From assembly GCA_964034945.1 (NCBI GenBank), contig OZ035960.1, forward strand, positions 68,716,994 to 68,780,993: a stretch of DNA of 64,000 nucleotides, read 5' to 3'. Below the pieces are notes generated by a model. The model was not told the DNA's origin. It searched no databases and saw nothing but the letters and a program-made list of their open reading frames with translations. Every line of letters begins with the position of its first letter. Within the stretch, counting starts at the first letter, position 1. Below, piece after piece: positions 10,463-21,466 of this stretch. The position numbers and the translations under genes are program-made. This DNA comes from Chrysopilus asiliformis. Lineage: Eukaryota > Arthropoda > Insecta > Diptera > Rhagionidae.

Positions 10463-12471
10463 CTAGCTTGAAAGAACCCGGCGTTGCCCGGGTAGTAAAA
10501 AATTTTTGAATATGAAAAAATCCTTTTTTTTTCAAAAGTATTTTGATGTATAGAAAAATTATGCAGTAATTATATTTCAAACAATTTTTTGTTCATAATT
10601 TTTTTGGTTTAACGCACTGTTTTCAAGAAAATTGCAAATATTTTTTCCATCTGCTTGGGAGAAAGGGAATAGAGCGAATTCCCTTATTGCCAGACACTTA
10701 AGATTTTTGCATTTATGTTGTAACATATGTTGAACAACCATAAAATAGTTTCAGAGATAGCTGAGAAGGGGATTGGCCGAAAATTTACCCTGACAGATAA
10801 CCTATCCAACACTAAAAATTGTATAAAAATCCGTTCTGTAGTTTAGTAAAGAGCAGGAGAGGGGGCTCGCACCATGTAGAGCGGAGTAGTTTGAGTGGGT
10901 GAAAATTTATTTTATGATTGACCTGCCCAACACTGAAAACCGTATTCAAAAACAGGCGAGGGGGTGAAAGGGGAGCTGATACCGTGACCACACCTAACTA
11001 TAAACCGTGGTCATGATACATAGTCTATGTTGGTGCAGTAGTTCTTGAGTTTATACGTTACTCCATCTCACAAATCAAAAAAATTTATAACTATCTCACA
11101 AATAAAAAAAACGCTTCCGACCCCAATAAGTTTGTTCCTGCACTCCAAATTGGGGACCTCCACACTATATGAGAATCATATTGAAGTATATTAGCTTTAA
11201 TTATAACGTATCAAACCAATCGCTGGACACAAAAATGAATTACACCAGGATGTTTGGGATGACAAAAGATTTTGATTTTGGCATGTCCGACCGTCTGTCT
11301 GCCCGTATGTCTCTCTGTCGTCTGTCCGTCTATATATCCGTGAATATCATAACTTTCGGAAGGATTGAGCTAGAGATTTGAAATATTTACAGTTGCGTTT
11401 CTCGTAAATGGCAATGCTAAGTTCTTGAACTGCCAAAATCGGACCATTCCCTTCTACATATAAATGAAACTTTTTTCGCAAGTTTCTCAAAAAAGGTGAA
11501 TCGCATTGAAAAATTTATAAAGCTAAAATGTCTTTTGAATATGATTTTACATAACTTATCTATACATCAAAAAATTTAGTTAGACTACCTCTTTCCCCTC
11601 CCCGATACAAATTGAATACTTTTGTCTTTATTTTCTCGAAAACTGTGCATCGTATCGAAAAGTTTATAAACACGAAATTTGTTTAGAATATGATTTTATA
11701 CAACTTATCTATTCAGTTGGACCACTCCTACCTCCCTCTCCCATACAAATAGATTTTTTTTTAAATAAACGAATTGGTCGGTGATAAAATACCTTTTTTA
11801 AATTCGTTCTCCACAAAATGAATAATTTAAATTATCAAATCGTTCAACACCAGTCCATTTAATTTCACTTGGTCACTGAGTAAATACCTTGATTCAATTC
11901 GTTCATCACAAAATAAAATACTTTCGACGATTTAAAAGTGGGAAAACAGCGATAATTTGCGCACTATATCGATAAACAACCGCTTCGCATCGATCATCAA
12001 TGAGGAAAGAGCGAATGTATTTCTCAGCCGTCAAACGTGATTCTGAGAGCTTAACGCCATCTGTTGGCGATAACATTATCGTGAGGGACAAAATTATTCG
12101 TTTTTCAGTTCCAAATACAATTTTTTCTCTTTCCATACCATAATCCCATACAATATGCAAATTTCAATTTTTCCGATATTCCCGTTTTTCCCCAAAATTT
12201 TTCTCGACTTTTCCAACAAAACGAAAAAAGATTCGAGATTTTTGATTTGGAATTACTGAAAGTGCAATCCAGAAAACCGCTCCCCTGAAAGTATGCAATT
12301 TCGGTTTTCCAAGATTTTCCAACTTTTCCGGTAGAAATTTCCAATTTTCGGCTCCGTTGTGTTTTTACCTGTTGCAATACGAATCCAACAAAAAAAACCC
12401 CATGCAAATCGGATTATATTCAGCCGAGTTATGGATAGTCAAACGGACCACGATTCATTTTTATATATTTA
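10463..12471 (-). mobile_element. Non-autonomous Helitron, family A, copy A2
   Basis: It ends on the minus strand with the same CCGGGCAACGCCGGG hairpin and CTAG as A1, and matches A1 closely to its AT-rich 5' end. It lacks both insertions present in A1 and so documents their empty sites. Helitron B2 entered its TATATA-rich 5' end at about 12471. Confidence 0.7.
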
Positions 12472-15066
12472 CTAGCAGACCCTACGAATGCCAGCTTAAA
12501 GTTTTTTGTATAAATTTTAGAATGCAAAAAAACCATAAATAATTTAAAAACTTTTGGGAAAAAATATTATTCTTACAGGACCTTGCGTTTCGAATTTTGA
12601 AATTTCAACAACAGATTCGTGATAAGCAACCATGAAAACCTCCTAAAGCCAGTTTTTGCGAGAAAAATTGGAAAAAGGATATTTGCGTTATCCTTACAGG
12701 ACCTTCCGTTTAGACTTTTTAAAAACTATTACCGGATGCGTGATCAGCGACCCCGAAAATCCCATAATGCCAATTTTTCCGGGGAAATTTTGGAAAAAGA
12801 ATATTTTCGTTATCCTGACAGGACCTTCCGTTTCGATTTTTAAAAATCCCACTGCAGAGCTGTGATCAGCGAGCTCAGAAACCCCCTAATGCAATATTTC
12901 CTGGAACAAATGGGAAAAAGATACTTCCGTTACCCTTACAGGACCTTCCGTTTCGAGTTTTGAAAATCTAACACCGGATCCGTCATCAGCGAACCCAAAA
13001 ACCCCATAATGCAATTTTTTTCTCGGATAAAATGAGAAGGATACTTCGTTATCCTTACAGGTCTTTCCGTTTCGAACTTTGAAATTCCAACACCGGATTC
13101 GTGATCAGCGACCCCAAGAACCCCATAATGGCAATTTTTCCGGGGAAAAATATGGAAAAAGGATATTTGCGTTATCCTTACAGGACCTTCCCTTTAGCAT
13201 TTGAAAAATCGAACACCGGATTCGCGATCATAGACCTCGAAAATCCCTTAGTGGCAATTGCATCAAGAAAAATTGGAAAAAAGACATTTGCGTTAATCTT
13301 GCAGGACTTTTCGGTTAGAATTTTGAAATTCCAACACCGGATTCGTGATCATTTTCCGGGGAAAAATGGGAAAAAGGATATTTTCATTATCCTTACAGGA
13401 CCTTCCTTTTCGAATTTTGAAAATATAATACCGGATTCGTGATCAGCGCCCCCAAAAACCCCCTTATACAGATTTTTCCGAGGAAGAACGGGAAAAAGGA
13501 TATTTATCCTTACAGGACTTTTCGTTTCGAATTTTGAAAATCTAATATCGGATTCGTGATCAGCGCGCCAAAAACCCCCTTATACCGATTTTCCGAGGAA
13601 AAACGGAAAGAGGATATTTATCCTTACAGGACTTTTCGTTTCGAAATTTGAAAATCTTATATCGGATTCGTGATCAGCGATCCCAAACATAAAGCCAATT
13701 TTCCCGGGGAATAACGGGAAAAAGGATATTTCCGTTATCCTTTCAGGACCTTCCATTTAGAATTTTAAAAATCTAACACCGGATTCGCGGTCAGCGACCC
13801 CGGAAACCTTATGCCGATTTTTCCCAGGAAAAACGCGAAAAAGGATATTTGCGTTATCCTTACAGGACTTTCCGTTTCGAATTTTAAAAATCTAACACCG
13901 GATTCGCGGTCAGCGACCCCGGAAACCTTATGCCGATTTTTCCCAGGAAAAACGGTAAAAAGGATATTTGCGTTATCCTTACAGGACCTTCCGTTTAGAA
14001 TTTTGAAAATCTAATACCGGATTCGTGATCAGCGCCCCAAAAACCCCCTTATACCGATTTTTCCGAGGAAGAACGGGAAAAAGGATATTTATCCTTACAG
14101 GACCCTCCGTTTCGAATTTTGAAATTCCAACACCGGATTCGTGATTAGCGACCCCAAAAACCCCATAATGGCAATTTTTCCGGAGAAAAATGGGAAAAAG
14201 GATATTTGCGTTATATTTACAGGACCTTCCGTTTCGAATTTTGAAAATATAATACCGGATTCGTGATCAGCGCCCACAAAAACCCCCTTATACAGATTTT
14301 TCCGAGGAAGAACGGGAAACAGGATATTTATCCTTACAGGACTTTTCGTTTCGAATTTTGAAAATCTAATATCGGATTCGTGATCAGCGCGCCAAAAACC
14401 CCCTTATACCGATTTTCCGAGGAAAAACGGGAAAAAGGATATTTATCCTTACAGGACCTTTCGTTTCGAATTTTGAAAATCTAATATCGGATTCGTGATC
14501 AGCGACCCCAAATACCCCATTATGCAAATTTTTCCGGGGAGAAATGGGAAAAAGGATATTTTCATTATCCTTACAGGACCTTCCGTTTCGAATTTTGAAA
14601 ATCTAATACCGGATTCGTTATCAGCGACCCCAAAAACATTATAGGTAAATTTTTCCGGGGAGAAATGGGAAAAGGGATATTTTCATTATCCTTACAGGAC
14701 CTTCCGTTTAGAATTTTGAAAATCTAATACCGGATTCGTGATCAGCGACCCCAAAAACCCTATAATGTAAATTTTTCCGGGGATAAATGGGAAAAAGGAT
14801 ATTTTCATTATCCTTACAGGACCTTCCGTTTAGAATTTTGAAAATCTAATACCGGATTCGTGATCAGCGACCCCAAAAACCCTATAATGCAAATTTTTCC
14901 GGGGAAAAATGGGAAAAAGGATATTTTCATTATCCTTACAGGACCTTCCGTTTTGAATTTTGAAAATCTACATAGCTAAAAACCTGCTCCTGGCAACGCA
15001 GATCATTTTGCAAAAAACCGCGTAAAAATCGGTCCAGTAGTTTTTGAGTTTTGTAATCTCAAACAA

Positions 15067-15097
<31 letters not shown>

Positions 15098-15129
15098 AAC
15101 AGACAAACATCCATTTTTATATATATAGA
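12472..15129 (-). mobile_element. Non-autonomous Helitron, family B, copy B2 with ~20 tandem units
   Basis: On the minus strand it begins TCTATATATATAAAAATGG after A, then a (TGTCTG)n microsatellite (15061-15105), a short unique stretch, about 20 units of a ~118-bp minisatellite (about 12580-14965) and a 3' end CTAG before T. Copies B3 (about 1.3 units) and B4 (about 3 units) have the same ends with far fewer units. Frames running through the array are not genes. Confidence 0.75.
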
Positions 15130-15194
15130 TTATTGAAAAAAGCAACATCATATTTTTTTTGCTATTAGAAATAAATGCCGAGTGAAAGGGTTAA

Positions 15195-15370
15195 AGAAAT
15201 AATCAATTTATTAAGAGAAAGCAAAGTATGTAGGCAACTACTACCGTCAATCCCAATGAAACCCGGTGGACAGAAAAACTTAGAAAAAATACAAAAAATT
15301 TCAGAAGGAACAAGTAATGGTAAGCAAAATGCTTTTCAACTTTACTGTGTTGTGACTAAGCCTATATTTT
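15195..15370 (+). pseudogene. hAT-type transposase-like gene, part 3
   Basis: The frame resumes after TTAA with KEIINLLRESKVCRQLLPSI, a KIQKISEG segment and RQNAFQLYC-like residues, in the order found in DUF4371/hAT proteins. The segment expected around ETRW is shortened. It is broken off at about 15371 by a repeat that starts TTTTAACCGACTTCCAAAAA. The dimerisation region is missing. Confidence 0.6.
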
Positions 15371-15830
15371 TTAACCGACTTCCAAAAAGGAAAAGGTTCT
15401 CAATTCCACCTGAATATTTTTTTTTTTTAATGTATGTTCACGCCTAACTTTTTACTGGGTTGACCAATTTTGGTCATCCCAAAGAGAAAGTTGTAGAGAA
15501 AGTTCCTGGTTGGACCCCGGTTCGTTCATGGGCAAAAATGGACCATTAGGGGGGGTACCCCCCATACAAACGAAAACGTTTTTTCCGAATGTCTCAAAAA
15601 CGGTGCATCTTATCAAAAAAGTCCAAGAACAAAAATTATTTAGGATATGATTCTACATAAAACTCCCATACATCAAAATCCGATTGGAATAAATTTTAAA
15701 AAATCTGATTGGAAAGTTCGACTTCAAAGTGTAATTTTGGTACAAATGCTCAAATTAAGATACCAATATCACCATACAGGTTTTCAATAATTGCCAGATT
15801 GACAATTATAGCTTTTGTTATGTTTTTACG
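15371..15830. repeat. AACCGACTTCC repeat head joined to repeat R fragment
   Basis: 15371-15480 has the head TTAACCGACTTCCAAAAAGG followed by a T-run and ATGTATGTTCACGCC, seen as its complement at several other sites here (33150, 33220, 33335, 41755). 15525-15825 is repeat R (ACCATTAGGGGGGGTACC ... AATTATAGCTTTTGTT). No gene. Confidence 0.5.
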
Positions 15831-16020
15831 TTGTGTTCAGTACAACACAAGGAAGGTTCTTTTATATATTTCCCCCGTGTTAACCTACCCCTTCAAACCC
15901 CTCCCTACTAGCTTGAGATATCGAGTAAAATTCTTTGAATTGTGTTCAGTACAATATCTGGAAGATTCTTTTATATATTTCTCATCTGCGGACTTATCCC
16001 CTCAAACCCTTTGTAATTTT
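15831..16020 (+). repeat. Direct repeat of ~107 bp, two copies
   Basis: TTGTGTTCAGTACAA is followed by GGAAG.TTCTTTTATATATTTC at about 15831 and again at about 15938, with moderate divergence and a shared CCCCTCAAACCC segment. Origin unknown. Confidence 0.5.
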
Positions 16021-16076
16021 ACCTATATTAAAAATTGAAACTAAAAACGTTCGAAATAAAAAAAAAAATTTTCTAA

Positions 16077-16637
16077 AAAAAATAAAACCGACTTTAAAAA
16101 AAACTGAAAAGAGAAAAAAGCACTAAAAAGAAAAAAATAATTTCAAACTATGTCCATTAATAGCGTATTTAAAATTCGGCTTTTTTGGAGTGGCGTTAAA
16201 TTTGCAACTAAAATAAATTACATACTTTCTAGCCCTTAAGGCTAACTAAGAACTAAGATCGACTCCAAAAATTTTGTTGTCAAACAGATTAACTATAGAC
16301 ACGGCTCTTAGAAGCACCAAAACTAAATTCTTTTATGTCCCAAATTGGATTCCCTATTTTTAAGCAATCGCTATAAAAAAGCCCACTGTCTCATATGTTA
16401 CTTTTTTTTGTAGAAATCTATCCTATTTTTTGTCTCCATGTGATTTGTGCGACAAACTGATTTTGTGCGAAACTTGACAATAGAAATTTTACAACGATTT
16501 TATTTAGTGTAAATTTAACGCCACTCCAAAAAAGCCGAATTTTAAATACGCTATTAATGGACATAGTTTGAAATTATTTTTTTCTTTTTAGTGCTTTTTT
16601 CTCTTTTCAGTTTTTTTTAAAGTCGGTTTTATTTTTT
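16077..16637. repeat. Foldback element with perfect 127-bp arms
   Basis: The arms 16077-16203 and 16511-16637 are exact complements in register (coordinates sum to 32714) around a ~307-bp spacer. They start AAAATAAAACCGACTT and contain GCACTAAAAAGAAAAAAATA. The right half recurs, inverted, at 63785-64000. The spacer has no ORF. Arms this clean suggest a young insertion or ongoing conversion between the arms. Confidence 0.8.
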
Positions 16638-17374
16638 ATTATCTCTTTTTTAAATGGCAAAATATTCCGAGATATTGGGACCAATTCCTACTTTGCAATA
16701 AAGTAAGCAAATCAACTTGCTTGAGTGTCAAAATCATAAAACGCCTAATATCAATTTTGAACGAAGACAAAGGAGAGTTTAACAATATCTTTGCGGATTG
16801 TAGGAATTTTTGTCACTATTGGTTTCGAAATTAATATTTCACGAATTGCTTTTAAACAGATTAAAAGAGCTAATTTTTCCACACAAGACCCAGAAGAATA
16901 TTATAAATTAAGCCTTTTTTCCTTATAGAGCTCATTAGCACATTAATTATTGATTTTCTGAAAAATATGAAAGTGTTTTAAACCTTTTTCGAATATATAT
17001 CTGTACCCCAGAGGTAAACTGTCGTAACTGACATTTTGCAAATTTTACAGGAGAGCCATTTTTAGTCCGGAATTGCAATTTTTATTGTGTATGATTTTCG
17101 GTAATTATTTGAAACTTTTGTAGTTTATTTTATTTTAGGACATTGTTTAAACAAAATATTAGTTGATATATAAATTTGTAATGAGTGGGGGAGCAGTTAC
17201 AACCTTTAACTGTAACGAGTTTGCTTCACCATATAGTCAAATTAGACATTATAATCATTACCTACTGTATAGATACGATACTTTGCCAATTAAAAATATA
17301 CGTCCCCAAAATGTAGTTTCAACAATAACCCCAAAATCGCGGTTTTGTCAGTTTACGACAGTTTACAGATATGT
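16638..17374. other. Unassigned sequence left of the Gypsy provirus
   Basis: AT-rich, with no recognisable domain. A 73-codon frame at 17163-17384 (starts MIYKFVMSGG) runs into the provirus LTR and has no support as a gene. Together with the sequence from 42393 onward it forms the original insertion site of the provirus. Confidence 0.4.
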
Positions 17375-17378
17375 ATAT

Positions 17379-17790
17379 AATTAACTTTTTTTATTTATTT
17401 TTAATGAAAAAAATATATTTTTTATAATGGACGTCACTTGTCCACTTTTCAATAAAACACTAATTACTTTACTTAATATTTTATTGAGAGCCTGAGGCTA
17501 CAGAGTTAGAATTGTGGTGAAACAAATTCTGGAACTAAAGATAATCTCTTATGCTAGGGCTATTTATACCTTTAGATAAGCCATGAAATAGTTTACAATG
17601 ATAATCTCTAAAATAAGATGTTTCATCCCATGATTCAATGATTTGTTATATTTTAGGTGATATATTCCATTTGTTTAATCAGGTGTCATTGAATCATTGT
17701 CTGATTTCATCATTCTGAATGTTCTTAGTATCTAACTTAATGAATCATTGGCTTTTTACCGTTCTTTAATTTTCATATAAATGCTTAACT
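17379..17790 (-). repeat. Gypsy provirus 3' LTR
   Basis: The 412-bp LTR reads AGTTAAGC ... AGTTAATT on the minus strand. It is preceded by the polypurine tract AGGAGGGAAG (17791-17800) and followed by ATAT. It contains a TATA-type box (TATAAATAG, about 17563-17572) and a poly(A) signal in CTCAATAAAATATT (about 17480). The first 155 bp match 41577-41733, the surviving part of the 5' LTR, almost exactly. Confidence 0.8.
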
Positions 17791-17830
17791 CTTCCCTCCT
17801 GAAGACTTTTTGTCCTCAAAAAGATTAATT

Positions 17831-19247
17831 TTAATTTCCTGATGAAAGATTTTCCAACTCAAATTCTACTGAGGGTTTTGGAATAAAATTTATGATTTTA
17901 GTTTTTTTCATTTTCCTTAACCAAATTACAATTATTACAATAATTATTAATATGATTAAATACAATATAATGTCATTTGTTATGGAATGTATATTTGTTT
18001 GATTTAATTTCTCAATTTGTTTCATATTTTCCATATGTAATTTATCTACATTTATTTTGACATATCATTCTGTAAGATTGGTTTGGAACATTGGTGGTAA
18101 AGGTTGGTAATTTCTAATTTCTTTTGACATAAATCTTTCGTTATTAAGCTCTATTGAACAGTTTTCTATTTGAATTAAAAAACTTCCTTTTAATGCTTTT
18201 GTTTGATTCTCGCATTCGATAAAAAGATTACCTTCGTAATTATCAATAAATATCAAATTTTTATTAATTTCTTCAATTATTGTATTAATGTTGTATTTAT
18301 TGGTACAATTTGCATTGATACCCGCTATTAACTTGGGAATGCAAGATTCTCTTGAAAGATTTATTAAATCATTGTTTTTGCATATTGAAACATCCTGAAA
18401 TGTGCTACATTTTTGACGTATAGCGTAATAATTTCCTTTATTAACTAAAAAGTTATCGTATTCCAAATCAATTTGTTTTTTATTATTAGTAATAGATTTT
18501 AAGACTAAGTGGTCATATTCTTGTTTTTCTGTCATTGGAATGACTATTATGTAGAGAATTACGTATTCTTTAATTGCTACATACGGGGTTGCAAAATTTA
18601 GAGCTTCCGCTTCATTGTTATAGGGTAGGGTTTGTGTAACTTTGATTATTTGTTCCAACTCTTTCCTATCTAGGATCTTTGTATTAATTATTCCCTTTTT
18701 TGCCCAATGTATTGAATCCGTGATTTGGTCTATTTCATGTTTCATTATTAATAATTTATTAAAAATGTTCTGTGCTAGATCTGCGTGAAGTATTTCATTA
18801 TAATTTTTTAGTATCTTATTAGAGACGTCAAAAATTCTTTTGTTGATTATAATTTGCTGTTTATTGTTCTCTATGAGTTGATTTTGTGTGGTCAGGATTG
18901 TTTCAAGATCATTGGCATCAGGTGATCCTGCGATCCATTTCCAAGCCGATACTATCCAATTGATAGATCTTTTTATTTTGTGTGGCTTGAGTTCTTGTAA
19001 TTGGGTTTCTATGTTATACTGGAGGTGTCTAATTTGGGGTATTAAAGGAGAAGAATCGTTAATTTTGGAATTAACGAGTGCAATTATGGTTTCATGAGCT
19101 TGAATATAATCTGTAAGATTGATGATGTGAATTATTTGGAAGTTTCCTTCTGTAATTCGTCCCGATCCCACTTTAATTGTGGCGAGGGGTGTGTTGGTAT
19201 ATTCAAATGTTTTGACATTAGCGTTGGCCAACCAAAAGGTGGCAAAC
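17831..19247 (-). pseudogene. env: Errantivirus-type envelope (baculovirus F-like), one stop
   Basis: A frame of about 470 codons lies after pol. A basic cleavage-type site (KIKRS) sits about residue 87 of the open part, followed by the hydrophobic/Trp segment WIVSAWKWIAG and heptad-like helices, then a Cys-rich region. A strong membrane anchor (about 18 hydrophobic residues, then RKMKKTK) lies near 17935. This is the layout of insect errantivirus Env, a fusion glycoprotein. A consensus splice acceptor (TTATTTTCAG) ends at 19248, as expected for a spliced env mRNA. An in-frame TGA at 18065-18067 separates ectodomain from anchor, so the allele is broken. Confidence 0.75.
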
Positions 19248-19295
19248 CTGAAAATAAGGATCTATTGTGAGAAAATGGGATTAGTTTATAGAGAA

Positions 19296-20499
19296 CTAGT
19301 CATTTTTAATGTTTGTTTTGTGGATTCGTTTACCACTAAATGTTGTGACAGTGACTCTATGGTTGTCTTTGACAATTTCTTTAACGAATTTTTGCTTTAA
19401 TTTCCCTTTCCTCCCAGGGGCTTTTACATAAATTATATCTCCAGTATTGTAATTTTTTGGGTCTTTACGTTTTTTGTTTTCATAATTTAATCGCTGTTGT
19501 TGAATTCTCTCAATCAAATGTTTTGTTTTTATGTTTGCTTGTTCACGGGCAGTGGTAAGTTCTTCTAAGGTTTTCGATGGGTGTCTACCATAAAAAATGG
19601 TAGCCGGAGTCTCCTTTATAACACTATGAATGGAATTATTGTAGCGATCGGTAGCAATTATTGCTAGTTCGGTTATTGGTTTGGTTGTATATTCTTTTTG
19701 TAAACAACGAATAATTTCCTGAATAGTGGAATGTACTCTTTCTATTTGACCGTTAACTTCACATCTGGATGATGGTGTCAAATAAATTTCTATTCCTAGA
19801 TTATCTAAAAATTCTGTAATTATCGGAGTAGTTAAAGCTTTGTCCCTATCCATGACTAATAATCTGGGAGTTGTATAGTAATGTATCAATTCAAAAATTT
19901 TACTTTTTTTCGATTGGAAATATTTTAGAGAATTTTGAAAATTTGTCTATTGATGTTAGGAATAATTGTCCATCCAATTCCATTATATCGATGTGGACAA
20001 TTTCTGTTGGATATTGTGGAATAGGGGTAGATTGGAGTTTGTTGTTTGTGGGGTGTCTGTCATACTTGCTTTCTTTGCAAATGTTACAATTCTTGATAAT
20101 TTCTTTACTTCTTGCTGTCATCTGAGGGAAATAATATTGCAATATGATTTTTTCCTTGTTCTCTTTTGCTGCTCTGTGTGCTGATCTATGTTCCTTCAGG
20201 ACAATTTCCAATAGTTGCTCTTCATCAATTACATCCGTTACAATTTTTTGTGTAAATCTGATCTTAAGATTTTTCCCAAAATGTTCTCTATATGTTTGTT
20301 GAATTAGGTGCATTATATGTTCAGGAGCTTTTAGTCCATTTAAAACATCTGATCTCATTTCTGTCTTTAACATTTCTTTTATTATTTCTTCTGTAAAACA
20401 ATTTTTGGTTATTGTTTTTCTATGATATCCTGGATGTGGTAATTCATAAGTACGACCTTCCACACTTCCTTCTAAAAGTATTACTTGATTTTTGAACAC
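19296..20499 (-). pseudogene. pol: Gypsy pol: integrase, one frameshift
   Basis: The first part (20499-19900) has the HHCC-type zinc segment (EHRSAHRAAKE, CNICKESKYD) and the core start with HIDIMEL as the first catalytic Asp. It stops in an A-run at about 19905. The second part (19889-19296) continues in another frame with LLVMDRDKAL (second Asp region), SRCEVNGQIERVHSTI (catalytic Glu) and a C-terminal GDIIYVK domain. The lesion is a one-base length change in the A homopolymer. The 3' end reaches past the env splice acceptor region. Confidence 0.75.
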
Positions 20500-20519
20500 A
20501 AGATTCTGTTAGGATAGGA

Positions 20520-21010
20520 TTAGATAGGAGATTCTGTATTTATAATTAGGTCGGTGGCATCCTCATCTGCACTGTGTTGTGTTGTGGTTGAAGTATTACA
20601 TTCACTAATGTTCATTCTAGAGAGGGCATCTGCGACTGTATTTGTTTTACCTGGTTTGTAAATCATTTCATGATTATACTCTTCAAGTCTAGATTTCCAT
20701 CGCTTTAATTTGGCGTTATTGTTTTTGTTGCTAAGGGCATAAGTTAGGGGTTGATGGTCTGTGATGATTCTTATTTTTTTCGCACCGTATAAGTAGTTCC
20801 ATAGATTCTCAAGAGACCAAATAATAGCTAACATTTCCTTTTCATTCGTAGCATAGTTTTGTTCCGTGGAGTTCAGACTCCTAGAGATGTAAGTGATTGG
20901 TTTGTCTGAAGAAGAAGATTGGTTTGTCTGAAGTCTGAAGAAGTCTGAAGAAGTCAAATTTTTTTTTAATAGATTGAAGGCTTCTCTTTCTTTTTCATTC
21001 AATTTGATTG
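20520..21010 (-). pseudogene. pol: Gypsy pol: RNase H
   Basis: KPITYISRSLNSTEQNYATN, EKEMLAIIWSLENLWNYLYG and ITDHQPLTYAL are typical of the Ty3/Gypsy RNase H. The upstream part of the domain is replaced by an irregular GAAGAAGTCTGAA-type repeat (about 20905-20965). The frame ends at a TAA in a short imperfect duplication (TCTCCTATC / TCCTATCC, about 20505-20530), which separates it from the integrase frame. Confidence 0.75.
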
Positions 21011-21118
21011 CTAATTTTTTAGATTGATTCTTCTTTATGCGAGATAATTCTCCACCAGTCAGTTTTGTCTGGTGGAGAATTATCTCGCATAAAGAAGAAT
21101 CAATCTAAAAAATTTTAG
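21011..21118. repeat. 48-bp inverted duplication in Gypsy pol
   Basis: CTAATTTTTTAGATTG ... TCTCCACCAG (21011-21058) is repeated as its complement at 21069-21118 around a 10-base loop. The left arm keeps the pol frame. The right arm replaces coding sequence at the reverse transcriptase/RNase H junction and brings a stop (21105-21107). This looks like a fold-back copying error. Confidence 0.75.
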
Positions 21119-21464
21119 CTATCTTGGCGAAATCCTTTATAAATCTTCTATAATAGAATGCTAATCCTAAGAATGATTTGAGTTCCTTTAAGTTTGCGGG
21201 TTCGATTGTATTGTTTATTGCTTGGATTTTCTTCGGGTCTGCTTTTATTCCTTTATTAGAAATTATGAAGCCAAGAAATTCCGTTTCTTGTTTAAAAAAT
21301 TCTGTTTTATCCAAATTAACCTTTAAATTCGCATGAAGTAATTTTGAAAAGATTTCCCTTATGTCATTAAAATGTTGTTCCATTGTTTTACTAAAGATGA
21401 TATTGTCATCTATGTAAACATAACACTGTTTTCCAATATTTTCCTTTAACACGTCGTCAATCAT
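21105..21464 (-). pseudogene. pol: Gypsy pol: reverse transcriptase, C-terminal part
   Basis: It contains CYVYIDDNIIFS with the catalytic YIDD, then HFNDIREIFSKL, NLDKTEFF, FLGFIISNKGI and LKSFLGLAFYYRRFI, i.e. the palm, thumb and connection of a Ty3/Gypsy enzyme. Its 5' side stops exactly at the BEL element (target CATTC, 21462-21466). The preceding residues, including [13 protein letters not shown], lie 17 kb away at 38415 and beyond. Confidence 0.8.
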
Positions 21465-21466
21465 TC

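Larger units (their letters stand above)
10212..15190. mobile_element. piggyBac-type MITE (TTAA), split by Helitrons
   Basis: TTAA lies at 10208-10211 and 15191-15194. The element starts CCCTTTCACTCGGC and ends with the exact complement, GCCGAGTGAAAGGG. Without the inserted Helitrons (10463-15129) it is about 310 bp and non-coding. The hAT-type frame reads through on both sides (NWLEIRNAMRTI, then KEIINLLRES), confirming the insertion point. The open frame that starts at 15175 begins inside the inverted repeat and is accidental. Confidence 0.75.

Noticed and set aside
12580..14965. CRISPR-like regular repeats
   Set aside because: Units are ~118 bp, contiguous and without unique spacers. The context is eukaryotic, inside a Helitron.
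15175..15447. 90-codon frame starting MPSERVKEIINLL
   Set aside because: Its start lies in the MITE inverted repeat; the rest is the tail of the broken hAT-type gene.
17163..17384. 73-codon frame next to the provirus
   Set aside because: It runs into the LTR and has no domain or codon-use support.
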